A stretch of 64,000 nt of DNA from Xiphias gladius (lineage: Eukaryota; Chordata; Actinopteri; Istiophoriformes; Xiphiidae): contig NC_053405.1 of assembly GCF_016859285.1 (NCBI RefSeq), forward strand, positions 629,260 to 693,259, written 5' to 3'. The notes beneath the pieces were generated by a model. It was not told the origin of the DNA. It saw only the letters and a program-made list of their open reading frames with translations, and searched no databases. Within the stretch, counting starts at the first letter, position 1. Each line of letters begins with the position of its first letter. A program made the position numbers and the translations under genes. Positions 1 through 13,680 of the stretch are shown here, one piece after another.

Positions 1-3000
1 GTGGAGCGTATCCACCGCTGACAGCTGGGACAAAGGTAGGGGGGTTGGGCTGGGGGGTCAACCAAGTAGAACTAATCCACCCCCTTGACTCACCCCTATT
101 CTCAATCCTCCAGACCCTCCAGACCCCCTCCGCTCTGAACCCCCTGGTTGGTCTTCAGGGTCACAAAGAAGAACTGAAGCCAGATTTTCACCTCAATACT
201 GAAAAGTTAAGAGTCTTTTAGAATAATTTTTTCTCATACAAATTTATATATCTGATCATATCATTTTTCGTATTAAATTATGTTTTTGAACCTTGATTTC
301 AAATCAATCACTCATCATATACAGAGTTTGAATTTTATAAAAATAATAAAAATATTTTAGATGTAAAAAATAATATTAGTAGTAAAAGGTTTAATTAATC
401 CTTTATACATTTTCTGAAATTATTGTAGCATTAAATATTGTATATAATACTGCATATACTTCAATAAAATGTGTAGATTTCAATGATAATATTATTATTA
501 ATTTAAAGTACATTGTTATCATTGTTTGACTATATTATATAATTTTAACATAATCAACTTTGTGTAGAGAATATTTTCTTTACTGCTACACAAGTAATAA
601 TAAAACGTAAGGTTTTTAAAAGCATTCATAAATTTTAATATAAAGAGACCAAAACTGTGTGTGATTATAAAAGGTTTTTAATATTCAAAAAAAATTTAAA
701 TTCAGCAATAATGATGTGTGTGCGTGTGTGTGTGTGTCTGATCAGTTCAGTTTATTGTAATTATCGGTTTTACTGCAATACGAAATATTTTAATGATAAT
801 ATCACAAAACGAAAATCATCATATTAACTAAAAGTAAATAGCTTTTATTTACCCTCATGTTTTTACGTTCTCGGAGAAATTTAAATGTATGAAATTATAA
901 TATTTTGGTTTTATTCTTTGTTTCTGTGTCGAGGTGTAAACAGTTAAATATTCCCGAAGTTTCTTGGTGAAAGTGAAGTGAAACCCGAAAAATTGAAATT
1001 ACTACCTGCTGTGTTTCCTGCTGTGTCAGACCTGACGGACGCTGGGTCTGCAATTAGTCATTATTTTCATTATTGATTCATCTTGGTTATTTTCTTGAGT
1101 AAGCGTTTGATATCGTAGTTGGTCAAAACGTCTTCAAAAGTCTCCTTTTGTCAAAAACCTAAAGATCACCAGAGATTAATTGGGATAGAAGACTCTGAAA
1201 GCTGGTAGAAGCTGGAACCAGAGAATTTTGGCTTAAAAATCGCTTAAACAAATATCCAGTTATCGAAATAGCTGCAAATAAATTTTCTGCATGTCGACTG
1301 ATCATTTCAGCTCCAGTTTATATTGAAGGAAACGAAGCCTGCAGAATTTACCAATGACGCAACGATCGATTTTATAGAAATTTGTAGAAATACAGATAAT
1401 TATGATACAAAGCAGAACTGTTTTATGAATTTCATAGTTTTTAGTAAATGTAAAAACACTCAGAGAGACGTCTCAGAAACACTCAGCGTTCTCACGCTGC
1501 CCGATGACGAAATTGCTGTTGTCGGAGTGAGGAGGGAAGATGCAGCACAGGCCAAGTCCAAGTTAATTACTGAAGAAATACTGAGTTAATGAGTTCGCTC
1601 ATTATTCAGTTTGGTTTTTTTTCTTCTTTTTTTTGAAATCACACGGTTTTGCAGCCTGTGAGTCGTAAATGTCTGACGTTGATGATAAAACTCAGACTTC
1701 CCAAACAGACACCTTCCTGTGTGTCAAACTACCAACTTTAACTCTTAATAACATGTTTTTTCCCAAATTAAACGTCAATTTGAAAAGTAATCAATAACTT
1801 CCGCACAGTTGAAGTTAATCAGTTTCATTCTATTGTGCTGTTTTCATTCTTCTGTAAAATTCTGTCCTGCAGAGCTGAAACTGCAGCAAAGAGACAAACT
1901 GAGCTGCTGAACATTGACGCCAGTTTACTCTTGATTTAGTTTTAAGGCTCTTTATTCTGGCTCAGTCACCACAAACCAGGTTGATCTGAATCAAATCCAG
2001 AGCAGAATGTAACAGATTTAGTTTTTCTTAGATATGTGTTGACTCTTAGTGCTGCATTTTATCGTTACACTGAAAAGATTCAAAGTGTAAAAATGTGAAA
2101 ATATAAAGCAGAGTGTGGTGAGGACGATGACGACGGAGCGACGGGAGTTACGCTTGTGTGTTTTCCAAAAATAAGGCCTTGTTCTTCACACGCTCAGTGT
2201 GTCTGCAGCGCTGTGAGGTTTCAGGTTTCACACTCCAGAGTGCAGCAAATCAAACGCTGTTGACCTCTGACCTTTAACACCCCCATGCCCCCCCGTCCCC
2301 ACATCTCCTCCCCTCTGTCACCATCACCAGACAGTAGAGCCTTCAGTGGCTCGCTGGGATTTTATTTTAAACCTCATTTATAACCGGGGGAGACTGAAAG
2401 ATGAATTCTTTTTAGCTTTTGTTTCTTTTTTGTTCATTGTGATTGCGATGGGTGTGATTTTTACACGTTTCAGTTCATGCTCCAGTTTTCGTGTTTGGTT
2501 TTAAGAAGAAAATCACAGTGAGAAAAAAGAGAAAGTTGAGAAAAAAATTCAAGGCAACAAACTTCAGCAACATTTGGAGTTAGGTGAAATTAAGTTTAAC
2601 TGAAGTACAGACCTGTGCTCATCGGGGTTTTTTAAATTCAGATCAGAGCCACAACCATCTGACTCTGAGCCACTGAACCAGGAACCAGAACCAGGAACCA
2701 GACAAGCTCTGATTCTCTCTCTGCTCCCTTGTTCATTCAGAGCCAAGGACTAAAATCTTGTTGACTTTGGCAGTTCGCTCTCGACTTTTTAGGAACAGCA
2801 GCTGACAAAACAGCCTCGTCTCAGACACCACCGTGGATGAGAAGTTCTCAGAGTGCTCAGAATAAAGGGAAATGTACGTCTACATCTGCTGCGCAAACTC
2901 CCTCTGCTGATGAGGACTGATGTCCCAGACACACAGCAGCTCCCAGCTCCAGTGAACCTGAAGTTAAACGAGCCCGTTGGCAGAGTTTGTCCAACACAAC

Positions 3001-4191
3001 GCTGTGTGTGTCCACGCAGAGGAAGACTGTGACTGCAGGTCCTGGACTCAGTTTACAGTGAAAAGCCAGTGTATCAGAATCATCTTTACTGGCCAAGTGC
3101 GTTTACACATACAAGGAGTCTGACTCCAGTTTGGCTCAAAGTGTAAATACAAGCAGGTGAAAAAAAAAAAAAGCTGCAACAACAGTGGACGACAAAGTAC
3201 GATCTCTCTAAACAGTAGCTCCGCGGAGCGGGCGAAGAATATCCATCACGGCCGAGTGTGACGCCTTCAGATGTGTGTTTAGTCTGAGCACCAGGCCAAA
3301 GCCCAGACATTCAGTTCATTGTCACATTTCAGAATCTGAAATCAACACACTTTGGACGTTTTTGTTTGAAATTTGCCTCAAAAGATTATTTTATTATAAA
3401 AATAGTTGTCGATCAAGTTTCTGTCGGTGCGCTGATTAATTATCTGGTGAACCGTTGCAACCTCTGTTATGGACCTTTTCAAAGTCAGGAGGTGTTTCCC
3501 AGAAGCATCGCACCTGAAGACGCTTTGAGAGATGACGGAGACACGCGAGACTCCTTCCGGCTCCTGATCGGGTCAGAGCCTCAGAAGAAGGTTCTATTGA
3601 TTTTTGCTGATTTTCAGCCGACAGTCTCATCATGATCAAATGTGCGTGTGTTTTCCTGCTCGGTCAGTGCTGCTGCATGTGTGACAGTTCGGTTCACAAC
3701 AGTCCGGCCCTGGAACCTGAAGTCCCAGATTCAGTGGGAACAGCGTGTCCTCTCAGTAACCCTCCTCCCTCTGTGGGGGTGGGCGGGGCAGAGACGCCCC
3801 CCAGCCCATCGATTGGTCACGGTCATGCTGCCTGTTACCCCAGATGGGTGAGAATCAAACAGAAACTTGTTCAGTTCCGCAGGTTGGGACGTCCTGCTGA
3901 TCGATCAGCTCCCATCATTCGACGCTGAATCTTCCCAAAATGGACGAGTGTGTAATTTCCTTTAAGTTACGCAGCCCCCCCCACACACACACACACACAC
4001 TCCTGGTCGAGAGCAGGACTAATGAAACCTGAAGCTTCACTCTGTCTAAGCTGGTCCCATGAAAACCTCTTTGATCCTCTTCATGGAGATCAGTGTGCAG
4101 CTGCTGATCCTCAGACTGATCCTCCAGCTACAGGTCTTCACAGGTCCACTTGGTTTCTAGTGACTGAGACCAGGAATTGTTAGAGTCTCCT

Positions 4192-4310
4192 GCTTTTAGT
4201 TTTACTTTCAAACCATCGTCAGGTGTACCAACCTCTCAGATCGGCTGGTACACCTGGTACCTAACACCTCTACCTGCTCCTGCTGAAGGTTTGAAAGTAA
4301 AACTAAAGGC
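4192..4310. repeat. Imperfect hairpin-forming inverted repeat
   Basis: Arms 4,192-4,214 and 4,288-4,310 (GGTTTGAAAGTAAAACTAAA on the right) pair over 23 bp with one mismatch. Inside, AGGTGTACCA at 4,221-4,230 pairs perfectly with TGGTACACCT at 4,246-4,255, so a two-part stem can form. Confidence 0.8.
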
Positions 4311-5770
4311 TTGAAACAGCAAATATACGTCTGAGTAAATCTATCAGTGGATCAAGACTCAATACCTGAATCAGGCCCTGGTCCAGATTCTCTCCAGTCT
4401 AATCAGGTCTGGTTAGGTCCTGTCTACCTGCTACTGGTCTCAGGCCTGAGTGGATCCAAAGTGACTTGACCATCTCTGATCTTACAGTGCATCATCACCA
4501 GTGGCCCCCAGCTCTCTGTCACTGGGGCCCAGGATCACATCCAGGACTTACAAATGAAAGTAAGCTATTAAAATAAAACGGAAATAAACAGGTAGAATGA
4601 ACATGGAGCCTAGTTTATTATTTATTCTATTGACCTATAGGTAATCACATTTAAACATATGGAGTTCAAGGTCCCATGAGTCAATGAATACATAAATGAA
4701 TACTGAGGACAGGACCTCAAGTAAACCCTGCAAGTAAAGATTATTTTCATCATCAGCAAAACTTTACCTTTTTAATTATCGGTTTAGTCTGAAAAAGTTG
4801 AAAAAAAATGTCCATCGTAAGTGTCCAAAGTGACGTCTTCGAACGTGGTTTTTATTGGACCAACAGTCCAAAACCCAAAGAGATTCAGTTTACTGGGATA
4901 GAAAACAGAAAAACATTGAAAATCGGAGACATTTGAGGATATTTGGCATTTACGCTCAATAGATGATAAATCAATAATCATAACAGATTGATTGACCAGT
5001 TGAGGGTTTACCTCATCTTTTCAGAAGCAGCTCTGTGAAGTTTGAAAACTGAGATTTCTCCATTTTCATCAGTGGAGACAGGAAGTCAACGTGTTGGACA
5101 CCTCTGTGATTGGTTGCTGCCGACCGAAGGACATTTTTGTCAACCCCCCCATGTAAGTAGGTGATGACAGCACATTCGTGTCCACATTTCTTTGCCCCCC
5201 GCCTCCCTCCTCTCTGTTACCATGGACGCCTAGTAACACAGTTCAGGTTCCTCCCTCTCAGCAGGTGAGGCTTTTTATTAACAGGAGGATAATTAATGTT
5301 CAGGCCCAACAAAGGACAGCTGTGGCCTCTCAGGACCCCCACCACCAGGGTCAGACTGTCTCCACATTTTTCAACACACAACACTGATTGAAGTCTTTGT
5401 TCTGTCAGATACACAAAACAGAGGAACTGTTTGGGCCTGTTCAGGTCCAACAGATTCTGGATCAGGTCTTATTATCATCAGGTCTGTTCTGATCTGGTTT
5501 GACCGGCCTGAGATCAGCAGGTAAAGCTGAGCAGTAGTCGCGTTGACAGAATGTCAGGATTCATTGTAGCATAGAATTTTATTCTTTTGATGAAAATGTA
5601 TCTTCATCCAACTTCATCGTTTGATTTTGTTAGTTTAAGTCAACAAAAACTAAAAACGACATATTGGACCCGTCTTTGTTACCATGGCTACAAATGTAGG
5701 TACGATCAGGTTACACCTGGAACAGCAGTTCAGCTCCACTCTGATGGTTACACTACAACACACCTGTGTG

Positions 5771-5828
5771 TGTCTGTACCAGTCTGTACCAGCCTGTACC
5801 AGTCTGTACCAGTCTCTACCAGTCTGTA
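5771..5828 (+). repeat. 10-bp tandem repeat AGTCTGTACC
   Basis: Six near-identical units of AGTCTGTACC. Confidence 0.9.
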
Positions 5829-5983
5829 TGTGACTGTGCTGTGACTAAACCGTGGTCACATCATTGAAAACATCCAAACAGACGTTCTTGTAATAAACCG
5901 ACCACGTTAGAAATCTAAACTGGAAAAAAAAGAATCCGGGAGAAAGAGGAATGTTGAGTTCTTTATAGTGGACTGTGTTGGTT

Positions 5984-6002
5984 CACACACACACACACAC
6001 AC

Positions 6003-6078
<76 letters not shown>
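5984..6078. repeat. (CA)n microsatellite
   Basis: About 47 CA units with a CCACCC interruption. Confidence 0.98.
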
Positions 6079-6080
<2 letters not shown>

Positions 6081-6605
6081 TGTCCAGGTGACTCTGCTCT
6101 GCAGGAACACGACAGACTGACTCCCAGTGAATCCAGTTCTCATTAGAGAGTCTGAGCCATTCTCCCTCTGTCGTCCCTGCTCACCCAGCATTAGCATTAG
6201 CGTTAGCATTAGCGTTGCTCATATTGAGAGGAGAGCGTGAATGTAAAGTTGTGTGTCATCTGCACAGCTGGTATAACTGATGTTGTTTACTGATGACAGA
6301 GCCAAGAGGGAGGATATAAAGATGAAACGGTGGAGGCGGCAATGGATGAACTACCACCCGAAAACGCCGACCTCGTGCTTTATGTCTCACTGTGCTCTGA
6401 TCGAACAAGGAGGATGTAATCAGTCTGAGGACGTTTCAGCTGAAAATGTACAATTCAAATAGAAAATTCCGAGTCGGCCGATGCTTTGACTTTCAGCTGC
6501 AAAGGTCTGATCGACAGAAAGAGAAGGAAACGCACATTCAGTGAGTAGAGCTGATGGCAGATGGCAGCAGGCAGAGGGAGACTCTGATGACAAGAGCTGA
6601 GGGGG

Positions 6606-6647
<42 letters not shown>
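6606..6647. repeat. (CA)n microsatellite
   Basis: About 20 uninterrupted CA units. A shorter one follows at 6,717-6,738. Confidence 0.98.
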
Positions 6648-6650
<3 letters not shown>

Positions 6651-7060
6651 GCAGATGGTCTGTATGTGTGCATGAGTGTGTGTGTTATTAGCTCAACAGT
6701 TGCCAACCCCCCCCTGCACACACACACACACACACACAGCTCATGTTACAAACAGCAACAGTCCTGACAGATGTTTGTACCTTCAGCTACACACAGGACA
6801 CATACTGTCTACATGCATGTTAGTACTTCTATAATCCATTTTCTAAACCTGATTCCAACTAGAACACTAAATCCTGATCCGGGTCCGTATTTATCAAACT
6901 GTCCTCATTCCTCAATTCTTCATTTGACTCAGAAACGCCAGAATAAAAACTACTGATCAAACTAGTTTTGACTCTAAAAGTCTGAGAAATGTCAGAGAGC
7001 TGCAGAGTCTGGAGCTGGTTCAGAGCAGATCCTCCAGGACACAGAGACGGTCTGATCACA

Positions 7061-7148
7061 ATAATGAGGAATAATAACTATAATAATGATAATAATGATG
7101 ATGATGATGATGATGGTAATGATGATGATAATGATGATAATAATGAGA
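7061..7148. repeat. (AAT/GAT)n trinucleotide repeat
   Basis: ATAAT and GATGAT triplets mixed over about 88 bp. It yields an Asn/Asp-rich apparent ORF that is a repeat artefact. Confidence 0.95.
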
Positions 7149-8974
7149 ATGAGCTGCAGCAGAGTAGAGCTCAGGCTCTAAAAAGAGAAGATTTGCTGCT
7201 TTTCTTTATCACGTGTCACTGTAAGTTGAATATTTAGCAAAATGAAACATTTGAAGAGGTTTAATAGATTAATAGACTAAATGATTAAGTGAGTGAAAGA
7301 ATGTAGTGAATCGAAAAAATAAGCTGCAGGTGAATCGATAATATGTCCGATCGTCTCCTCTGTCTGCTCTCGTCAGCGTGGAGCTAAATTCTCCTCGTGA
7401 TCTGGTTTCTCTGACAAAACCTCGTCCACCGGCAGCAGAACGTGTCTCAGCAGAGTTTGGTTTCCTGTGGTTTCGTCCCCTTTTCTATATTTACACCTTA
7501 TAGATCAATCAGACTGTTGTTGTTTATTCCTGCAGATTTAGGGATTTCAGACTCAGAACAGGAACTTTTTTAAATTGATAATTCCACGTGTTGTTTTAGA
7601 AAAACAAACCCCTGAATGACCTGTAGGATTCTTTAAGCGAATGTTCAACATGGCGGATGTCGGGTCGATCTGTATCTCTGATTGGTTATTCCCTCTCTGA
7701 TCAGTCATGTGATCAGCGTGAGAGCACACAGCTAATCCAGCCTGTATGGAGCCCGTCCACTCCGAACTCCACTCGTCACAGTTCTCCAGTCATTCCTACC
7801 AGCCATTACTCACAGGGAATTTCTTCAGAACTCAACCCGATCACGAAGACTTTGAAGAGGTCTGGACTTTTATTTTGACACTCAACAGGATGAGAGACGG
7901 TCGGTGTTTTACCGTGTTTATTTGAGTGAATCTGACTCTGAAGAACCATCACGTCCCAGAAGACAAACTGACGACATTGTTCTGTGTGTGTGTGTTTGTG
8001 TCTGATGATTTAAACTGTTGTTTCCTAACAAGGTCGTGAGCAGCAGGGATTGATTTGATTGGTTAATCTTTTCTTTTTAATGAGGGAAAATGAGAGACTA
8101 ATTAGCGTGTGTGTGTCATGGGACGAGATGTGTCAGTGTTTCTGTGTCTCTTCGTGATGCTCTGGAGAGTTGTTGTTGTTGTGTGTGTGTTCGTGTTCAG
8201 AGTGTAGTATCTCATTGGGAGTTTGGAGCAGCAGGTGAGGTGTATCTACCTGGCGGGGGGGTTGTTAGACGTCTTCTTTTTTTCTGGTTCCTTCCATCCT
8301 CGCTGAGCTGGTGTACGACACCGGTGGAAAGTTGTGTGCTGGTAGAGATTGTTAGCTGTACCGTTTCTACCAAAGTTCAGTATCTCTCTTTAATGTTTGT
8401 GGTCGTGGGGATGTTGTGTGTGTGTCTGAATGAACGTGTGGACAATCCACGTTAATGCACACACACCTTTTATACCTTAAGACAGCTCAGTTCATATCGA
8501 TATCCAAAAGCAAAGAAGCGCTCTTATGGTCAGTCACTCCGGACAAAGCGAATGTAACATCATGTAACGTAATATCATCTGGATAGTGTTCGTTCTCAAT
8601 ATTCACCATTTACATCACAGTCCCAATGGCTCCGGCCCGTCTGTCAGCGAGTCACGGCAGCGAGCCAGGGTCCTGTTGTCAGCGGCGCTGAGTATAACAT
8701 GATGCTGTTATACTGATGAATTAGTGAACATTACTGTGTAATGATTTTACCGTGTGGGCCGTTGTAGTGGGCTGCGGAGAAAAAGTGAGCCAGTCGGTCT
8801 GTAACTCACCCCGACCTCGTAAAAGTCTTAGATAATGACTTTACAAGAAACGGGAAGAAGAATGTGCCCTGGATTCAGCGAGGTGCGCTCTGGGCTACAA
8901 CTTCAGCCTCCATTATTAGGATTTTTTTTCGTGACTTTGTTCACATTTTGGAAAATGTAATTCGCCAAAGTCAC

Positions 8975-9298
8975 TGTGATCAGCTCCTGTTCTCGGCGTG
9001 GCCCTGGACAACGGGACAACCATCGCTGGATCACTGTGATACTGCAGGAAACGAAAATCGTGATGATTCTGAATGAAGTTCTGCAGTTAGAAGGAATCAT
9101 GACCCCGAATTTAGACGCAAACTGCGGCAGCTGAGTGATAAGGTTGCGCAGTTTCCTGCCTTAATGTCCTCCAGCTGTGTGTCACTGCCCCCCCCCCCTC
9201 ACAGCTTAACCCTCTGGAACATGGATGAACTTTTCGTAGGTATAAACCGACCTAATGGCACAAAAAGCAGAAGCCTTGATTACGACAACCTGCCCAGA
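8975..9298 (+). repeat. Dispersed repeat, copy 1 of a pair
   Basis: Shares with 18,861-19,093 the ordered blocks TGTGATCAGCTCCTGTTCTC, GATCACTGTGATACTG-AGGAAAC, GATTCTGAATGAA-TTCTGCAG, GTAGGTATAAACCGACC-AATGG and AACCTGCCCAG. No protein similarity recognised. It contains a poly-C run near 9,190. Confidence 0.7.
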
Positions 9299-9668
9299 TC
9301 TTCTGTTACCGGCCACACTGGTAGCACTGGTTCCAGACTTCAGTCCTCTCAGGGTTTCTTTTTTCCTTACCACAAGAATAGATGGCTGTTTGAGGGTTAA
9401 GGGTTAGAATCAGGGTCAGGGTTCGGGCCCCCCCCCCGTTTGCCCGGCTCTGCCCCCCCCCCTCTATCTCCAGGCCCCCCACCCTTGCCTCCCGGGTTAG
9501 GGTCAGGGTAAGGGGCTGGGGCATGTGTTATGTCAATGACGGGTCCCCGCGAATATAGTAAAACGAGGATGTGTGTGTGTGTCAGCAGCTCTGACAGAGA
9601 TTAACTGTGACAGGTGGAGAGGTGCATGATGGGAGACGAGGCCATGCTCCAAAAATCGAGAGACCAAC

Positions 9669-9704
9669 ACGCACACACACACACACACTCTCTCTCTCTC
9701 TCTG
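9669..9704. repeat. (CA)n(CT)n microsatellite
   Basis: A compound repeat, CA units followed by CT units. Confidence 0.9.
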
Positions 9705-9934
9705 ATTGACAGCTCTGATAGTTCCTCTCTTTGTTGCCCCGGCGACTGCATCCCGCTCCGTTAGTTCGTCTCAATTGGCCGGAGCTGCCGCTCTCCTTCC
9801 TCGGTTTTACTCCTGCTGTCATCTTCCTCCTCTTCATCAGTTCACCGCTCCTCTGCACATCAGTCTCCATTGTTCCCACGACGACGACCACAGGGAGCCG
9901 ATCGTGGACGACCGAACTCAAGCGACCGGGCTGC

Positions 9935-10115
9935 GAGTGGAGGAGGGAAGAAGGGAAGAAATAAGGAAGGAAGAGGAAAAGAGAGAAAGAAGGAAGAGAT
10001 GGAGGGAGGAAAGTGACCAGGAAAGAAGGGAAAGAAGAGGCAGGAAAAAAGAAGAGAGGCAAGGAAACAAGCAAGAGAAATGAAACGAAAGAAAGGGAGA
10101 CAAGGCGATGCATAA
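9935..10115 (+). repeat. Polypurine tract of about 170 bp
   Basis: GGAGGGAAGAAGGGAAGAAA and similar A/G-only runs with only a few pyrimidines. Its open frames (Arg/Glu/Lys-rich on +, Ser/Leu/Phe-rich on -) reflect composition. Confidence 0.9.
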
Positions 10116-10310
10116 CGAGCAGGGGTTAGAGTGGGATTTCGCAGGTGGGGGGGGGCACAGTCCCAGAACACGCATGCAGCTCGCTCACGCACCTGCGGGA
10201 CAGGTACAGAGGCAGGGCAGGTAGGGACTCGATGGATTTTTGATGGTCCACTGGCCACGTTATTATGTATGAGCCTGCCAATCGGATTTATTCACTTATC
10301 AATCGAAGGT

Positions 10311-10405
10311 GTCGTTCCGGATCGTTCCGGATCGTTCCCCGGATTGTCCCGGATCGTTCCGGATCGTCCCGGATTGTCCCGGATCGTTCCGGATCGATCC
10401 AAATT
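10311..10405 (+). repeat. 10-bp minisatellite GTTCCGGATC
   Basis: About nine units of GTTCCGGATC / GTCCCGGATT, giving frames that look like peptide repeats on both strands. Confidence 0.92.
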
Positions 10406-13049
10406 TTTCCGGCCCACTTTCACTCTTGATAATGAAATGATGAATCGGCAGCAGGTTTCACTTTCTATGTGAGTCTGCGACAAACTAACTATTTGAAGGT
10501 CACAGACATGATTGTTTTCACCCCTCCTCCCCCACTGACTCCCCCCTCACAGTTTAACCTACCCCCCCCCCGGGGAGGACGGGGGGAGAGGGGAGGGAGA
10601 ACACAGAGGAGGAGAATACGGAGGTTGGCTGCCATCAAACCTCAGACCAGGTTTCTATATTTTTGGGGAAATCCTGATGTTGAGCGGTTTTGTTTCACAG
10701 TCCATCATTAAAGCCCCTTAAGGCTCGTTAAGGCTCGTTAAGGCTCAGAGGTTGTCGTGGTGATCAGGAGGCCGCTCCCGCCCGAAGGTCAGAGTCTTTA
10801 GCTTCTTTGAGAACAGCTGCAGTCGAAAGGAAGAGCACGTCAGAGCTGCTTTTTAATCCGTGTCAATGAGAGTCGATCTCCTGGATGTTCATCGTCATAG
10901 AAACTCAGGACTCTCCTGGCTAAATGTGGCCGGACTGTAGTTTGAAGCATTATTTTATGATTTTTTTCCGTATTTCAACCGACCAACCAGATGAGGTTGA
11001 CTAACGCCCCGTGTTCTCCAGTCTTCTCCAGGTATTTGACTGAACTGACGTGGCTGATGCAGACTTCCTTCAGCTGCAGCGGCCACTGCTGCTGTCGGCT
11101 TCATCGTTCACCTGCTGGCCTCATTACATTCTATTTTATCAGCAAGACAGGCTTTTCTCTCGGAGGTGAAGCCTGATCGGCCGGCTTCATTGAGCTTAAT
11201 TTGTGATTACAGAGCTCCCTGACATGTATTTACCTAGAAACTAACCACCGTAAGGTCCTGAGGCTGGGACACAGGGTTTTATTTTCGTCCCTGTGTCTGA
11301 TTCTTCCAGCAGAGACGAACTGTGGTGGCGTCGGAAGGGTTTAGAGCTTGTGGCGAATAATTTGAAGCTTCCCAGCTTCTCGGACGTGAGGATTCGATGC
11401 TTTTCTTTGCCGCAATTTGTGGGAAATTTTTCTGAAATTTTATTAACTAAACAATTAATTGATTCATCGTGAAAATAATCTATAGATGAATCAATAATGA
11501 ATGACAGTGTCCTCCTCCTTCTTCTGCTGCTCAAAGGAGAAATAAATAACTGGACGTTCAGAGTGAGAGGAGCAGACCAGGGACGGAGGAGGGGAGCTGT
11601 GTGTTCGTGTGTGTTTTCGTGGTCTCTCCTCTGAAAGCCGAACCTCGATGCTCCTCTTCCAGCTCCTCATCCTTACATTGTCACTCCTGCCGTCTGTGTC
11701 AATCCCTCCTTCACATCATCGTTACAGAGATTACAGCAGCCAATCAGCTTTCTCCTGAAGAGCAGCAGGAAGCCAAGAAGAAGTAGAGCAAAGGTCACAG
11801 AATTACCATCACAGAATATGTGACGTTGCCTGTCACACAAAAATGATTTGTCACAACGATTAGCATGTTCTGATCTGCCTCGTCCGTATTGAGGTTTTTG
11901 GTTAAGGTCAGACACAGACGGTGGTCATGGTTGACCCGTTGAGCCTCAGATCGAATCGTCACACGCTCGCGACTTCATCTTTTCAGCAATAGCACTTGTC
12001 CATCAAGGAGCCAAGATGTCCACAAATCAGCGTCCCGATCGTACGAATCAGACGCTCCTCGTAACTTCTGATCTGGCCGCTTAACCGCGATGTTCAGACT
12101 TTTGCTTCAGTATCAACTGTGATCCAGGGGGGTTGGTTATTCTGGTTCCCTGGTCGCGGTGTGAACAGGAACCACTAAAAGCTAAATCAGCATAACTTTG
12201 GTGCAGTTCACCTAAATGTCAAGAGAAACGGGCTTGAAACTGAAAGAAGCTGCTGTATGTATCTAAAATCCACAAAATGTCAGTAACTTTCTTGTAGAGT
12301 ACTTTCCTCAGAATCCACATGGTTCTTATATCGCTGGAACACCGACCCTCCCCTCTACACGCTCCCTTATATATTGTGTGTGGGAACATGTGAACATACA
12401 GAAAAACGTGTACAAACTATTTCAAAGTGAAAATGTTTACACAAAAACTGTCCCGGAACATGTATCGTACCACTGACAGTCCTACCTAATAACTACATCA
12501 GCTTAGATACCGTCTTAACAAAGATGTGTCTGTGACCGGGTGAAACTAAGGTGCTCGCTGGAGCTTTTTAAAAGTTGAGTCGTATCCTTTATTAAAAAGC
12601 TCGAGTTGAGCGTCTCTGCTCTGAAAATAAACTCAAAACCTTGTGTGATCCACAGACCGACAGAGCTGAGATGTTTAAACTGCTGCCCTCTGTGGAGTTT
12701 ATCACGGGGGGAGGGATGGAGGAGGGAGGTGGTGGAGGGATGAGGGTCACATTTCCTCCGTCTCATGTATCTCAGTATAAACCCTGTGAAATGAGTAACT
12801 GTCGGTGTCTGTAAGCTGATTTCAGAGGAGGAGGTTTGTAATTCCAGGATTTTCTGCAGCAGAAGTGTGAAGTGTCGTGGCAGCCGGCCGTGCCGGCACT
12901 GAGCCAGCATCGGGCCGGACTCAGAGTTAATAGAAGTGATAAAGAGGCTGCCAGCTGGCAGGAAAACCCCCACCGTCCTCCTCTGTGAGCTCTGATAGCT
13001 CCCAAATCCTCAAGAGACCAGGGGAGGGAGGGGGCGGAGGGTGCATATT

Positions 13050-13660
13050 CATGTGCAAAACTTCTCCAGGACGACTTGCTGTTTACCAGGATGTTCTTGC
13101 TCTATTTTTGTCCTTTTGTCCAAACATTTTTTCCCGATCCAGAACCTGCACTAAAGAATCTTTCTTCATGTTCTGGAGGAAGGTTTTCCAGGACATGTGG
13201 GGAGAGGGGGCCCTGTTAGCTTCAGCAAACCCCCCCCGATCCCTTAGTCCATCAGGAGCTGCATCCACACCAGTCACATTCAAAAAGCCTTTTCCAGGAT
13301 ATTCAATTGTTTGTCCAAGATTTTATCACAACTGGGAAATTGCCTTAAATTCCAGGTTTTTCAAGATGAACGGGGACCTTGTCAAACACCTTGAACCTTG
13401 ATCTTTCCTTGATCGAACAAAACCTGGATTTGTGCACATTTTCAGGACAACTTGTTTTCCATTTTTGCTTGTTGGTGTCATTTTGTTAAAGATTTTTCCA
13501 GGTCTTGCAAACTGCCTTGAAGAATATAACATTTTCCAGGCGTTCCAGGTTCTACAGGATATGTGGGCAACCCCCCCTCAACCCGCTTCCATCAGTCCAG
13601 GACTGGGATTTACACATGCACACTCCAAACCTTTCCAGGGCGACTCGTTTTCCAGGACTT
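13050..13660 (+). repeat. Duplicated 'TTTCCAGGA' repeat region
   Basis: Two related blocks (about 13,050-13,400 and 13,425-13,660) share GTGCA...CAGGAC(G/A)ACTTG, CAGGA(C/T)ATGTGGG with poly-C, and many TTTTCCAGG pieces. It resembles a common fish repeat built of 'TTCCAGGAC' motifs. Open frames across it are not convincing. Confidence 0.5.
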
Positions 13661-13680
13661 TTGTCAGTTGTGAAATGTGT

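Larger units (their letters stand above)
1..8900. other. Gene-free stretch with AT-rich start
   Basis: The part from 180 to about 960 is very AT-rich. Apart from the microsatellites, the 10-bp tandem repeat and the hairpin listed separately, I see no exon with protein similarity on either strand. The first 35 bases end in AAAG/GTAGGG, which could be a splice donor of an exon cut by the window edge, but too little is visible to call it. Confidence 0.6.

Noticed and set aside
1323..1589. An 88-codon + frame
   Set aside because: Starts with TTG, lies in AT-rich DNA, and shows no recognisable similarity.
9395..9515. Telomere-like GGGTTA and GGGTCAGGGT pieces
   Set aside because: Only a few degenerate units mixed with poly-C runs; not a telomeric array.
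9601..10258. Minus-strand frames of 132-170 codons rich in Ser, Leu and Phe
   Set aside because: Shadow of the polypurine tract; no conserved motif.
12515..12973. A 152-codon minus-strand frame
   Set aside because: No domain, signal or codon pattern. It crosses ordinary intergenic or intronic sequence.
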